Positions 16,505 to 26,088 are shown, counted from the first letter of the stretch. The stretch: 54,678 nt of DNA from Streptomyces sp. SID8352 (GCF_009862265.1 NZ_WWGX01000007.1:1-54678); one strand, 5' to 3'. The notes: generated by a model from the letters alone, not told the origin. Translations and numbers: made by a program.

Positions 16505-17431
16505 TCAGCGCTCCGGCCACTCGATGTAGCTGAGCGCGTTGTAGATGGTGCGGTCCGGGTCGGTGATCGCCCGTCGGCCGTGCATCACCCGGGTGTTGTC
16601 GATCAGGGCGACGTCCCCGTCGGCCCACTCCAGGTTCTCCGTCAGGGCGCCGGAGACCTCGCGGACCTCGTCGAGCAGCGCGGCGCCGAACTCGGTGCCG
16701 TCCGCGAAGGTGATCCGGGGCGTCTCGTAGTTGTTCGACGGGCCCAGGATGCTGTTGGCGAACGCCGGGCGGGTGCCGAACAGGGTGGCGTCCGCGGCGG
16801 GGGTGCGGAAGGCGTAGCGCACACCGCCGTCCTCCTGCGGCTCCACCTCGGTGCCCGGCATCGCCGCGGCGAGCCGCACCAGTTCCCCGACCTCGATCTC
16901 CTCGGCGGGCCGGTCCAGCAGGTGGTGGGCCATGGCGCGCCACTGCGGCTCGGCGACGTAGCGGCTGTAGACGATGTCCTGCGCGGCGAAGGCCGCGCGG
17001 GCCGGCTCCGACAGCGCGTCCCACACCCGGTGGCCGTCGCAGACGGTGGTCTGCGAGCCGGACGCGGCGGCCTTCTCGCAGAAGAACCAGGCCAGGTGGG
17101 ATCGGAAGGGGCTGTTGCCGTTCTCGGTGTGCAGCCCGACCTCGTCGTAGCCCGCGTCGACCTTCTGGGCGACCTCGGAGTAGAAGTCGCGCGCCGGGTC
17201 GAGGGTGGTGGAGGTGGAGGCGCGCTGCACCAGGGCCGTGAAGGAGTCCATCCCGGCGCCGAAGCCGCGCAGCAGCAGGAACCCGGCGGTGCCCAGCAGC
17301 CCGAGCAGCTCCGCCGTGTCGACGCCGTCGAGGCCCGCGCCCGGCTCGGCCGGGGTCAGCAGGAGACCGCTGCCGGTGCCGTACGGGACGGCGGTCACCG
17401 TGCGGGGCGCGGAGAGGGTGGCGGTGCTCAT
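16505..17431 (-). CDS. Fe(II)/2-oxoglutarate oxygenase, TauD/clavaminate-synthase-like
   Basis: The 308-residue protein has the iron-binding set H101-x-E103 (GLHTENGN) and a distal H284 (NTRVMHGRRA), with R294 placed to bind 2-oxoglutarate. Glu in place of the usual Asp is typical of clavaminate-synthase-like enzymes. It would hydroxylate, desaturate or cyclise an unactivated carbon with O2. The ATG overlaps the stop of the upstream ligase (ATGA at 17428-17431). Because that ligase carries a frameshift, translation of this gene may suffer if it depends on coupling. Confidence 0.85.
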   Translation of the reverse strand: MSTATLSAPRTVTAVPYGTGSGLLLTPAEPGAGLDGVDTAELLGLLGTAGFLLLRGFGAGMDSFTALVQRASTSTTLDPARDFYSEVAQKVDAGYDEVGLHTENGNSPFRSHLAWFFCEKAAASGSQTTVCDGHRVWDALSEPARAAFAAQDIVYSRYVAEPQWRAMAHHLLDRPAEEIEVGELVRLAAAMPGTEVEPQEDGGVRYAFRTPAADATLFGTRPAFANSILGPSNNYETPRITFADGTEFGAALLDEVREVSGALTENLEWADGDVALIDNTRVMHGRRAITDPDRTIYNALSYIEWPER

Positions 17432-19171
17432 GCGAGGGCTCCTTCGAGTGCTCGGGCGGTCCCGTCGGCGCCGGTCAGCCGGGCGCGGACGACGTCCCGG
17501 CGCGGACGGCCGGTGACGGTGAAGCAGACGGTGTAGTCGGGGTCGTCGGCGGCCATCAGCCGGACGACGGAGGCGCGTTCGATGCCGGAGAGCCGCTCCC
17601 GGCCGAACGCCTCGATCCGGGCGCGGGCCTCCTCGTGGTCCACGTCGGCGTCGACGACGAACAGCCCGTGCACCGCGTCCAGCCCGTCGGCCACGATGGC
17701 GGCCTCCCGGACGAAGCCGAGTTCGCGGTACTGCGCCTCGATCCACTCGGGCGAGAGGTTGCGGCCCCCGGCGGTGATCACGACGTTCTTCTTGCGCCCG
17801 GTGATCCGGATGTAGCCGTCCTCGTCGATGACGGCCAGGTCGCCGGTGTGCAGCAGGCCCCGCTCGTCGACGACGACGCTGGAGGGGTCCTCTCGGGTGT
17901 ACCCGGCGAACAGGGAGTCGCTGCGGATCAGCAGCTCGCCGTCCTCGGCCAGTTCGGCGTGGACGTGGGCGAGGGGCCGCCCGGCGGTGCCGAAGCGGGT
18001 CTGGCCGGGGAAGTTCCAGGAGACCACGGAGCTGTTCTCGCTCAGCCCGTACCCCTCGTAGAGGGTGATGCCGTATCCGTCCAGGCGGCGCAGCACCTCG
18101 ACCGGCACGGGCGCCCCGCCGCAGGCGATGAAGACGGGGCCGTCGTGGCCGAAGATCCGCCGGTGGCGCTCGGCCACGGTCTCCTCCGGCCGCTCCTCGC
18201 ACAGGGCGAGCAGCAGCCCGGCGATGGTCGGCGGCACCACCATGGCGGTGGGCCCGGCCTGCCGCAGCAGCGCCCGCAGCCGGGGCCCGGCGGCGTCGGC
18301 GGCGGTGCCGACGCAGCCGGGGCCCGGCGGCGTCGGCGGCGGTGCCGACCAGGGCGGCGCCCGGCGGCAGGAAGGTGACGCTGCCCCCGGCCAGGAAGGG
18401 CATGTAGAGGCCGGCGACCTGCTCGATGAGCAGGCTCAGCGGGACGACGGAGAGGTAGCGGGCAAAGGCCGTCCGGTCGACGTGCCCGATCAGCGAGGTG
18501 ATCAGCGACTCGATGCCGTGCAGCCGGATGCGCACGCCCTTGGGGGCGGAGGTCGTCCCGGAGGTGTGGATGACCTTGACGACGGCGTCCCCGGCGTCCG
18601 GGCCGGGCGCGGGCGGGAGGGCCCCGCCGGCCCGCCCGGCCAGGGCGGCGGCGTCCACCCGGACGACCTCGCACCCCCCGGGCAGCACCGGGGCGCCGGA
18701 CTCCCGGGCCCAGTCCTCCAGCCGGGCCGCGCCCTGGGCGTCGACCAGGCAGACGTCGGCGCCCTCCAGCAGGGAGGCGGCCTGCGCCGCGCTGAACGCG
18801 GTGGGCACCGGGACCTGGACGGCGCGGGCGAACAGGGTGGCGAGGTCGGCGGTGACCCATTCCGGGGAGTTGGCGGCGACCAGGCCGACCCGCACCGGGC
18901 GGCCCGGCGCGGCGGCGCGGCCCGTGAGGGAGCCGGCCAGCGCACCGGCGGCGCCGATGAGGTCGCGGTAGCTCCACTCGGTGGCGGGGCCGCCGGTGGG
19001 CGAGAGCACCCTGACCATCACCGCGTCGCTGGCGGCCCGCGCGAGCAGACCGCCGATCAGGTCGACGCGGGTGCCGGTGGCGGGCGGGGCGATGACGTGC
19101 CCGGCCGCGGCGGCCGGACCATCGGGGTCCGGGGTGCCGGGGTCCGGGGTGCCCGGGGTGTCAGGCCGCAT
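17428..19171 (-). pseudogene. Long-chain acyl-CoA-synthetase-like ligase, frameshifted by a 37-bp tandem duplication
   Basis: The N-terminal part (from ATG 19171) carries the nucleotide loop IHTSGTTSAPKG, and a second frame carries EGYGLSEN, LLHTGDLA and TGRKKNVVITAGGRN. The frames break at a perfect 37-bp tandem duplication (18275-18311 and 18312-18348). Removing one copy restores a single 568-residue reading frame running AGPRLRALLRQAGPTAMVVPP across the junction. As given, the enzyme is broken, either by a recent mutation, a culture variant or an assembly error. The usual C-terminal catalytic lysine region reads TGRPRRDVV, with Arg in place of Lys. It overlaps the upstream hemolysin-family gene by 11 bases and the oxygenase gene by four, so it sits in the middle of a three-gene operon. 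Confidence 0.85.
18275..18348. repeat. Perfect 37-bp tandem duplication inside the ligase gene
   Basis: The two copies are identical and abut. Their length, 37, is one more than a multiple of three, so a single extra copy shifts the reading frame. The flanking sequence continues in frame if one copy is removed. Confidence 0.95.
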
Positions 19172-19808
19172 GGGCCAGCTCCTCTCGCTGGGAGGGGACG
19201 AGACGGATGTCGAGCGCGTCGAGGACGTACCGTCCGACGCCGCGCAGCAGCAGGTCCGTCTGCTCGGAGATGTGCCCGTAGCCGACGACGGGCCGGGTGG
19301 CGTAGTACCTGCCCCAGCGGGCCAGTTCGGCCGCCGGGAGCCGGGAGCCGTCGGCCTGGCAGACGGGGTGGAGGACCACGCCCACCCGCTGCATGACGGC
19401 GGCGAGCCGGCCCGTCATGGTCATGGCCGCGTAGGGGCGGCCCAGGCAGGCGAACACCAGGGGGAAAGCCTGGATCAATTCCATTCCGGCGCTGGGCCTG
19501 ACGGAGGCGATGCTGCTGACCTGGAGAATGTCGCGGCGGTCCACGAATTCACCCGCATGCGCCGACAGGATTTCCTCGACGGGCGCGTCGAGATACTGCT
19601 CCAGAAATACCTCGCCGTTCTCCGGGTAGGAGATCCCGGCACATGCCTGGATCTCCTCGCGACCCGTCGCGTCGTGTTCGATGTACCGGATGAACAGGTC
19701 CGGGTCGGGCGACACTTCGGCGCCGAAGGATTCCGCGAAGACCATGCTGACCATGGCCGCGGATTCCCTCCAGCCCGGCGTCCCCCGCTCGGCAAGTGAT
19801 ATCCGCAC
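19161..19808 (-). CDS. Thermostable-hemolysin-family protein, possible GNAT-like acyltransferase
   Basis: The 215-residue protein resembles the thermostable hemolysin family (FLEQYLDAPVEEIL, ILQVSSIASVRPSAG, YAAMTMTGRLAAVMQRVG). Despite the name, the fold of this family is thought to be related to N-acyltransferases, and the layout recalls acyl-homoserine-lactone synthases. Together with the acyl ligase and oxygenase downstream, it would fit transfer of an activated acyl group, which is inference. The start is GTG 19808 with GAAGGGG about ten bases upstream. It is the first gene of its operon, after a 514-base gap. Confidence 0.7.
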   Translation of the reverse strand: MRISLAERGTPGWRESAAMVSMVFAESFGAEVSPDPDLFIRYIEHDATGREEIQACAGISYPENGEVFLEQYLDAPVEEILSAHAGEFVDRRDILQVSSIASVRPSAGMELIQAFPLVFACLGRPYAAMTMTGRLAAVMQRVGVVLHPVCQADGSRLPAAELARWGRYYATRPVVGYGHISEQTDLLLRGVGRYVLDALDIRLVPSQREELAHAA

Positions 19809-20322
19809 GTATGGCGCCCCTTCGTCCGTTCCGGGATTCTTGCGTGCCGTTCACATGTCTGCGTTCCCTCATCATTCGCCGGACGATCCTCCGGGACAAT
19901 GGAATGGAGCGGCGTCCGTCATGTTCTCCGTCAGGTCCGCCGAGAATTCGGGAAAAGCGTCCGGAAGGAATGTTCACGCCACCAGGAACGCATCCCCAAA
20001 ACAGCCCCCGAGGAAAAGCGGAAACCCCCGGCCACCATGGTGTCCGGGGGTTTCCGCACCCTTTCCGGGCCCGTCCCCTCCGTGTCCGTCCCGGCTCCCC
20101 CACCGCCGTGCCGCGCCGGTTCGGCCCCGGGAGCGCCGAGAGGCCGAGGGCCCGGCGCCGGGCCCTCCGGGGCTACGGTGCTCGGGCGCTCGGGGGCTAC
20201 GGAGGCCGTCGGGCCCCGGGGCGTATCAGGAGCGCCGGTCCCCCGGCGTCCCCGGCGTCCCGGCGTCCCCCGGGAGAGTCGCCGCAGGCCGCGCGGCGGC
20301 GGGTCCGCCGGGCCGACCGGGC
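19809..20322. other. Intergenic region between two minus-strand operons
   Basis: No gene is seen. It contains the terminator of the large upstream operon (20019-20056) and must contain the promoter of the hemolysin-ligase-oxygenase operon. No AAACCG-N6-CGGTTT operator is present. Confidence 0.55.
20019..20056 (-). terminator. Strong stem-loop terminator
   Basis: CGGAAACCCCCGG and CCGGGGGTTTCCG form a perfect 13-bp stem. The 12-base loop is itself nearly palindromic (CACCATGGTG). It lies 266 bases after the flavoprotein gene stop and probably ends the long operon that begins near 32469. Confidence 0.75.
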
Positions 20323-21897
20323 TCACGCCCCGGTCGTCCACACCTCGTCGACCCGGCCCGCCTGGACATGGGTCCAGCCGTGCTCCAGCTCCTGCGGCCG
20401 GCAGGCGTACCCGGTGCGGGTGCCCGTGCGCAGGCGCAGTTCCTCGGCGAGCACCATCTGGGCGACCCGGCCCGCGCCGGTGTCGTCCGGGCGCGGGGCG
20501 GCCAGCACGATGTCCACCGGTGCCCGGCACACCACCTCCGCGACCAGCTCCGCGAGGTGCCGCACCGCGGCGCCGTCGGCGGCGGGCGCCGGGACCACCA
20601 GGCCGACCTCAGCCTCCGGGCGGGCGCGCCGCAGCGCGCGCACCCGTTCGACGAGGACCGCGGCGTCCTGCGCCCCGCCACCGGGCGCGGCGACCTCCAC
20701 CAGCGAGCCGTCCAGCTCGGCCAGGTCCCGCACCGGCGCCCCGGGCAGGGCGGTGAAGCCGCTTCCTGCGGTCCGCTCGAAGTCCCGGTCCAGGCGCTGC
20801 ATCTGGCGCACCGAGAGCTGTCCGGCCCGGGTCAGCAGGCGCAGCGTCAGCTCCCTGAGGGAGGCGTCCCGGTGCCCCTCGGGGGCCTCCCAGAGCCTCC
20901 GGCTGGCCCACGCGGACTCCTGGACGCCCGCCACCACGGGACGGCGCACCTCCTCGTACGCGGCGAGCGCGGCCGGTACGTCGAGGACGTCCCCGGCGGT
21001 CAGGGCGCGCACCAGTTCGGCGGCGTCCTCCAGGGCCAGGGTGGTGCCGGAGCCCATGGAGAAGTGGGCGGTGTGAACGGCGTCGCCGATGCCGACGAGG
21101 TTCTTGTGGTGCCAGTGCTCGGCCGAGACCTGCGGGAAGCGCAGCCAGCGCGAGCCGTTGCCGTGCAGCCGACCGCCGCGCAGATGGCCGGCGAAGACCT
21201 CGCTCGCGAAGGCCATGGCCCGTTCGTCGGTCCAGTCGGCGCCCCGGGTGTGCCCGTCGGTGAACCCGGCGCGCTCCCAGCTCCCGCCGTCCATCTCCAC
21301 CAGGAAGGTGCAGCGGTCCCGGGAGTACGGGTAGGCGTGGGCGGCGACCGGCCCGTGGGGGCTGTCCTCGAAGAGGAAGGTCATGTCCTCGAAGACCCGG
21401 TCGGAGGCGAACCAGGCGTACCGGCTGCCGCCCGGGGTGACCCTCGCGCCGAACCCGTCCGGGAAGGCGCCCCGGCTGCGGCTGCCCGCGCCGTCGGCGG
21501 CGACCACCACGTCGTAGCGGTCGAGCAGGGAGGCGGCGTCGGCCTCGGTGCGGTAGTGCAGCCCGACCCCGGCCTCCTCGGCGTGCCGGCGCAGCATGGC
21601 CAGCATCTCCCGGCGCTCCACCGCGGCGAAGCCGTGGCCGGAGGTGCTCAAGGACTCGCCGCCGCGCCGGACCTCGACCTGCTCCCAGCGGGCGCCGCCG
21701 TCCAGGATGCCGGTGACGACCTCGGGGGCGGTGCGGCGCAGCCGCATCAGGCTGAGCCGGGAGAAGACCACGCCGAAGCCGAACGTGGCGTCCGGGGCGC
21801 TGCGTTCGAAGACGTCGACCCGGTGGTCGCCGGCCCGGCGCATCAGGAGCGCGAAGAAGAGTCCGGCGGGTCCGCCGCCGACGCACGCGACCCTCAT
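20323..21897 (-). CDS. FAD monooxygenase, anthraniloyl-/salicylyl-CoA hydroxylase-like
   Basis: The 524-residue protein opens with the FAD motif VGGGPAGLFFALLMRR and later shows NLVGIGDAVHTAHFSMGSGT, the signature of the 2-aminobenzoyl-CoA monooxygenase/salicylyl-CoA 5-hydroxylase group (family members end that stretch with TKLALEDA; here TTLALEDA). The flavin hydroxylase domain covers residues 1-390. The full-length anthraniloyl-CoA enzymes continue with an Old-Yellow-Enzyme barrel; here only about 130 residues follow, too few for a complete barrel. It could act on an aminoaryl-ACP or -CoA made by the ligase next upstream. It starts five bases after that ligase's stop. Confidence 0.75.
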   Translation of the reverse strand: MRVACVGGGPAGLFFALLMRRAGDHRVDVFERSAPDATFGFGVVFSRLSLMRLRRTAPEVVTGILDGGARWEQVEVRRGGESLSTSGHGFAAVERREMLAMLRRHAEEAGVGLHYRTEADAASLLDRYDVVVAADGAGSRSRGAFPDGFGARVTPGGSRYAWFASDRVFEDMTFLFEDSPHGPVAAHAYPYSRDRCTFLVEMDGGSWERAGFTDGHTRGADWTDERAMAFASEVFAGHLRGGRLHGNGSRWLRFPQVSAEHWHHKNLVGIGDAVHTAHFSMGSGTTLALEDAAELVRALTAGDVLDVPAALAAYEEVRRPVVAGVQESAWASRRLWEAPEGHRDASLRELTLRLLTRAGQLSVRQMQRLDRDFERTAGSGFTALPGAPVRDLAELDGSLVEVAAPGGGAQDAAVLVERVRALRRARPEAEVGLVVPAPAADGAAVRHLAELVAEVVCRAPVDIVLAAPRPDDTGAGRVAQMVLAEELRLRTGTRTGYACRPQELEHGWTHVQAGRVDEVWTTGA

Positions 21898-21902
21898 CGC
21901 CC

Positions 21903-23495
21903 TCACACCCCGGCCGCGGCGACCGGCCGCGCGGCGGCGGGCACCCGGTCCGCGGACGCCGGGTCCGCGGCCGCCCGGTCCTCGGACGCCGGGTCCGCGG
22001 GCGCCGGGTGGGCGGGACCGGCGCCCGGCAGCAGCTCCTTGAGGACGCGGCGCAGGATCTTGCCGGCCGCGTTGCGCGGGATCTCCTCGGTGAAGCGCAC
22101 CGCGGCGGGCCGCTTGTAGCTGCCGAGCTGGGCGGCGCAGGCGGAGATCAGCTCGGGCAGGGTCGGGGTCCGCTCCGGGTCGGCGACGACGAACGCCACC
22201 GGCACCTGGCCCCACTCCTCGGAGGGCGCGGCGACGACGGCCACGTCCCGGACGCCGGGGACGGTGGCGAGGACCCGCTCGATCTCCGCGGGGTAGACGT
22301 TCTGCCCGCCCCGGATGATGACGTCCCCGACCCGGTCGACCAGGTGGATCAGCCCGTCCTCGGTCATGCGGCCGAGGTCGCCGGTGCGCAGCCAGCCGTC
22401 GCGCAGGGAGCGGGTGGTGGCCTCCGGGTCGTTCCAGTAGCCGCGCATGGTGCCGTCGCCCCGGACGCACACCTCGCCGGTCTCGCCGTACGGCAGGCGT
22501 TCGCCGCGCTCGTCGAGGATCTCGATGTGGCAGCCGGGCAGCATGCGCCCGGAGGAGGAGACGGGGTCCCCGCCGTCGGCGGTGTAGAGGGCGGTGCCGA
22601 TGGGGCCGCCCTCGGACAGTCCGTAGGAGTTGCGGACCGGGACGCCGAAGCGGCGCACCGTCTCGCGCAGCAGGGGCTCCGGCATCGGGGAGCCGCCGAA
22701 GACGATCTCCCGCAGGCTGGACAGGTCCGTGGTGCCGAACGCCTTGGCCTGGAGGGTGAAGCGGATCATGGACGGGACCATGAAGGTCGTCGTGACCCCG
22801 AACCGCTCCACGCAGGCGAGGAACCGCTGCGGGGTGAAGTCGCCCTGGACGACCAGGGTCCCGCCCGCGGCGAGCAGCGCCAGGCTCACCACCATGCTGC
22901 CGTGGAAGAGGGGGCAGGGGTAGAGCATCACGTCGTCGGCGGTGAAGCCGAAGTCCGCGACGGTCGCCGTGTAGCCCGCCGCGATGGCCCGGTGGGTGAG
23001 GGCGACGCCCTTGGCCCGGCCGGAGGTCGCGGAGGTGTGCACCACGGCGAACACGTCGTCCCGGTCCGGCAGCGGCAGCGGGCGCGGCGCGGCGGCGTAC
23101 AGCTCCTCGAACTCCGGGGAGTCCAGGGCGATCCGCGTGCCCCCGCCCAGCGCGTCGCCGAGCCGCCGGGCCGCCGCCGCGTCCGCGATCACACAGGCCG
23201 GGGAGACGTTGGCGACGATGTGCTCGACCTCGGGGGCCGGGAAGGTCGGGTTGACGGGGCAGACGACGAGGCCGGCCTTGGCGGCGGCCACGTACAGCTC
23301 GATGACCTCCAGGCGGTTGCGGGAGAGCAGGGCGAACCGGTCCCCGGGGACCAGGCCCCGGCCGAGCAGTCCGCAGGCCAGGGCGTCGGTGCGGTCGTCC
23401 AGCTCGCGCCAGGTCAGGGTGCGGGTCTCGTCGGCCAGGGCCGGTGCGCCGGGGGCGAGCAGGCGCCGCCGCCGGACGGCGTGGGCGAGCCACAT
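21903..23495 (-). CDS. Acyl/aryl-CoA or acyl-ACP ligase (ANL superfamily)
   Basis: The 530-residue protein has all core motifs: HTSATSGRAKG (phosphate loop), NSYGLSEGGP, WLRTGDLG, VDRVGDVIIRGGQNVYPAEIE and NAAGKILRR with the catalytic lysine. A Pro/Ala/Asp repeat tail of about 40 residues follows. It looks like MenE-type and medium-chain acid ligases. Its ATG overlaps the stop of the ACP gene upstream (ATGA at 23495), which suggests it loads that ACP or makes the thioester it receives. The flavoprotein follows directly, so an aromatic or aminoaryl acid is a plausible substrate. Confidence 0.85.
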   Translation of the reverse strand: MWLAHAVRRRRLLAPGAPALADETRTLTWRELDDRTDALACGLLGRGLVPGDRFALLSRNRLEVIELYVAAAKAGLVVCPVNPTFPAPEVEHIVANVSPACVIADAAAARRLGDALGGGTRIALDSPEFEELYAAAPRPLPLPDRDDVFAVVHTSATSGRAKGVALTHRAIAAGYTATVADFGFTADDVMLYPCPLFHGSMVVSLALLAAGGTLVVQGDFTPQRFLACVERFGVTTTFMVPSMIRFTLQAKAFGTTDLSSLREIVFGGSPMPEPLLRETVRRFGVPVRNSYGLSEGGPIGTALYTADGGDPVSSSGRMLPGCHIEILDERGERLPYGETGEVCVRGDGTMRGYWNDPEATTRSLRDGWLRTGDLGRMTEDGLIHLVDRVGDVIIRGGQNVYPAEIERVLATVPGVRDVAVVAAPSEEWGQVPVAFVVADPERTPTLPELISACAAQLGSYKRPAAVRFTEEIPRNAAGKILRRVLKELLPGAGPAHPAPADPASEDRAAADPASADRVPAAARPVAAAGV

Positions 23496-23752
23496 CAGGC
23501 GTTCACCTCCGGGGCCGCGGCCAGGACGCGGTCGATGCCGTCGATGGTGTAGAGGGTGGCCATCTCCTCGTCCTCCAGGGGGACTCCGGTGCGCTCCTCG
23601 ATGGCGAGGGCGAGCCGGATCAGCTCCCCGGAGTTGATGCCGACGGTCAGCAGGTCGGCGTCGTCGGCCAGGTCGTCGAACAGACCGGGCACATCGACGA
23701 GTTCCAGCAGCAGTCGCCGGCCGGGCGAGGTGGCGGTGGTGGCGTCGCTCAT
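23495..23752 (-). CDS. Free-standing acyl carrier protein
   Basis: The 85-residue acidic protein has an ACP fold with the phosphopantetheine serine S41 in VGINSGELIRL; the usual DSL has become NSG. Helix patterns and the length fit a discrete carrier protein. It overlaps the ligase gene downstream by ATGA and follows the MMPL gene by 35 bases. The Sfp-type transferase at 33700 is a likely activating enzyme. Confidence 0.85.
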   Translation of the reverse strand: MSDATTATSPGRRLLLELVDVPGLFDDLADDADLLTVGINSGELIRLALAIEERTGVPLEDEEMATLYTIDGIDRVLAAAPEVNA

Positions 23753-23787
23753 GGCGGTTTCCTTTCGGGTGTCGGCGTGCGACGGGG

Positions 23788-26088
23788 TCAGCGGCCGACC
23801 TTCGCGGGGCTGCGCTCGCCGGCGGACGGGTCGGAGGGGCCGGGGGCGGCGGAGGCGGCCGGGGCGGCCTCCGCGGGGGCCGCCGGTCCCGCGGCGGGGG
23901 CGGGGTCGTCGTCGCCGTCGCGCAGGCCGATCCGCCGGTGCAGACGGGCCAGCGGGGCGGGCGCCCACCAGTTGAAGCGGCCGGCCATCCGCATGAAGGC
24001 CGGTACGAGGATGCCGCGGACCAGGGTGGCGTCCATCAGGACGGCGAGGGCCAGCCCGAAGCCGAGCATCTTCATGTGGGTGATGCCGGACAGGAGGAAG
24101 GAGAGGAACACCAGGGCCATCAGCAGCGCCGCCGCGGTGACGATGCCGCCGGTGCGCTCCAGGCCGCGGGCGACGGAGAGCCTGTTGTCGCCGGTGCGGT
24201 CGTACTCCTCCTTGATGCGGGAGAGCAGGAAGACCTCGTAGTCCATGGAGAGCCCGAAGGCCACGCAGAACATCATGATCGGGTTGGTGGCCACCGTCAT
24301 CCCGGTGGTGGTGAAGTCGCCCACCAGCCACTTGAGGTGGCCGTCCTGGAACACCCACACCATGGAGCCGAAGGTGGCGGTCAGGCTGAACAGGTTGAGC
24401 ACCAGCGCCTTGACCGGCATCAGCACGCTGCCGCTGAGCAGGAACAGCAGGACGAAGATGCTGGCGGCGATGATCAGCAGCCCGTACGGCAGCCGGTCGC
24501 CCAGCGAGGCCATGGTGTCCTTGAACGAGGCCGCGGTGCCGCCCACCTGGACCGGGAACGGCGCGGACATCTCCCGCACCTCGGTCACCAGGTCCTGGCC
24601 CTCGTCGGTGTACGGGTCGACCTCGGGCACCACCATCAGCCAGGTGCCGTTCTCCCCGGCGAACTGCTCGTACAGCCTGCCCGGCTTCGCGACCCGCTGT
24701 CCGTCGGTGTAGGAGCCGGCGAGTCCGTCGACCCGGGCCACGTCCGGCAGTTCGGACAGGCGCTGCGAGTACTCCGCGATGTCGGTGGTGCGGGACCTCG
24801 GGTCACCGGTGCCGTCGGCCACCACCAGCAGCGGGGACATGGCACGGGCCGGGTAGTCCTCGGCGATGCGGGTGCCGACCTCGTGGGCCTGCGCGTGCTG
24901 GGGCAGGGCGCGCTCGTCGGAGAGGCCGAAGCGGACCCCGAGGAACGGGGTGAGCAGCAGCGCCATCAGCACCACCACGCCGGTGGCCAGCGGCAGCGGC
25001 CTGCGCATCACCAGGAGGGACAGCCGGTGCCAGAAGCCGGTGTCGGCCGGCTTCTCGCGGTGCCGTCCGAAGGACCACTTGTTGACCCGGTGGCCGAGGA
25101 CCGCGAGCAGCGCGGGCAGCACCACCAGGGCGGCCACCACCGCGAAGGCGACGACGGCGATCCCGGCGTAGGCGAAGGACCGCAGGAAGTACATCGGGAA
25201 GATCAGCAGCGCGGACAGCGACAGGCCGACGGTGAGGGCGGAGAAGAGCACGGTGCGGCCGGCCGTGCGCAGGGTGATGCCGACCGCCTGCTCGACGGTG
25301 GCGCCCTTGCGCAGCTCCTCCCTGAATCTGCTCACCACGAACAGGGCGTAGTCGATGCCGAGTCCGAGCCCCAGTGCCGTCGAGATGTTCATCGCGAAGA
25401 CGGACACGTCGGTGAAGACCACCAGTACCCGCAGCACCGCCAGCGCGCCCATCACGGCGACGACGCCGAGGGCCAGCGGCAGCAGTGCGGCGATCACCCC
25501 GCGGAAGACGAAGACCAGCAGGATCAGCGTCAGCGGCAGCACCACGGCCTCGGCCAGCGCCAGGTCCTTCTGGGTCTGCTCGGTCAGCTCGCGGTTGGCC
25601 TCGGCCAGGCCGCCGAACTTCAGGTCGAGCCCCTGGTAGCCGTCCTGGTAGTGCGGCAGCAGCTTCTTCAGGTGCTCGGCGACCTCGTCCTCGTCACCGG
25701 TGAGGTGCGCCATGACCAGCGCCGAGTCGCCCTTCTCGCTGTGCAGCAGCGGGGCGCGGTCCTGCGTCCAGTACGACAGGGCCTGGCTGACGCCGGGTTC
25801 GTCGGCGAGGGCGCGGGTCAGCGCCAGTCCGGCCCGGGTGGTGCCGGGGTCGTCCACCCCGTCGGGGGTCTCGACGAGGATGACGAGGTTCGGGGAGCCC
25901 GCGCGGAACTCCTTGGACAGCGCCTTCTGCGCGGCGCTGGACGCGGAGTCGGGCACCTCGTAGCCGCCGGCGGACAGTTTGTCGTTGACGCCGCCGCCCA
26001 GGGCCCCGCCGACGACGCAGAACAGCAGCGTCAGGACGAGGACGAGTTTGCGGCGGCCCGCGGCCAGGGCGGCGAGCTTCTCAAGCAT
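23788..26088 (-). CDS. MMPL/RND-family membrane exporter
   Basis: The 766-residue protein begins with a TM helix (KLVLVLTLLFCVVGGALGGG), has a large extracytoplasmic loop, a block of about five TM helices around residues 180-350, a second loop and a matching C-terminal block, ending in a Pro/Ala-rich tail. This is the MMPL layout of two repeated halves with about 12 TM segments. Such proteins in actinobacteria move lipids, siderophores or lipid-like metabolites outward using the proton gradient. Lying within the biosynthetic operon, it probably exports the product. The ATG at 26088 starts the hydrophobic N-terminus; a longer frame upstream is Pro/His-rich and unlikely. Confidence 0.9.
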   Translation of the reverse strand: MLEKLAALAAGRRKLVLVLTLLFCVVGGALGGGVNDKLSAGGYEVPDSASSAAQKALSKEFRAGSPNLVILVETPDGVDDPGTTRAGLALTRALADEPGVSQALSYWTQDRAPLLHSEKGDSALVMAHLTGDEDEVAEHLKKLLPHYQDGYQGLDLKFGGLAEANRELTEQTQKDLALAEAVVLPLTLILLVFVFRGVIAALLPLALGVVAVMGALAVLRVLVVFTDVSVFAMNISTALGLGLGIDYALFVVSRFREELRKGATVEQAVGITLRTAGRTVLFSALTVGLSLSALLIFPMYFLRSFAYAGIAVVAFAVVAALVVLPALLAVLGHRVNKWSFGRHREKPADTGFWHRLSLLVMRRPLPLATGVVVLMALLLTPFLGVRFGLSDERALPQHAQAHEVGTRIAEDYPARAMSPLLVVADGTGDPRSRTTDIAEYSQRLSELPDVARVDGLAGSYTDGQRVAKPGRLYEQFAGENGTWLMVVPEVDPYTDEGQDLVTEVREMSAPFPVQVGGTAASFKDTMASLGDRLPYGLLIIAASIFVLLFLLSGSVLMPVKALVLNLFSLTATFGSMVWVFQDGHLKWLVGDFTTTGMTVATNPIMMFCVAFGLSMDYEVFLLSRIKEEYDRTGDNRLSVARGLERTGGIVTAAALLMALVFLSFLLSGITHMKMLGFGLALAVLMDATLVRGILVPAFMRMAGRFNWWAPAPLARLHRRIGLRDGDDDPAPAAGPAAPAEAAPAASAAPGPSDPSAGERSPAKVGR

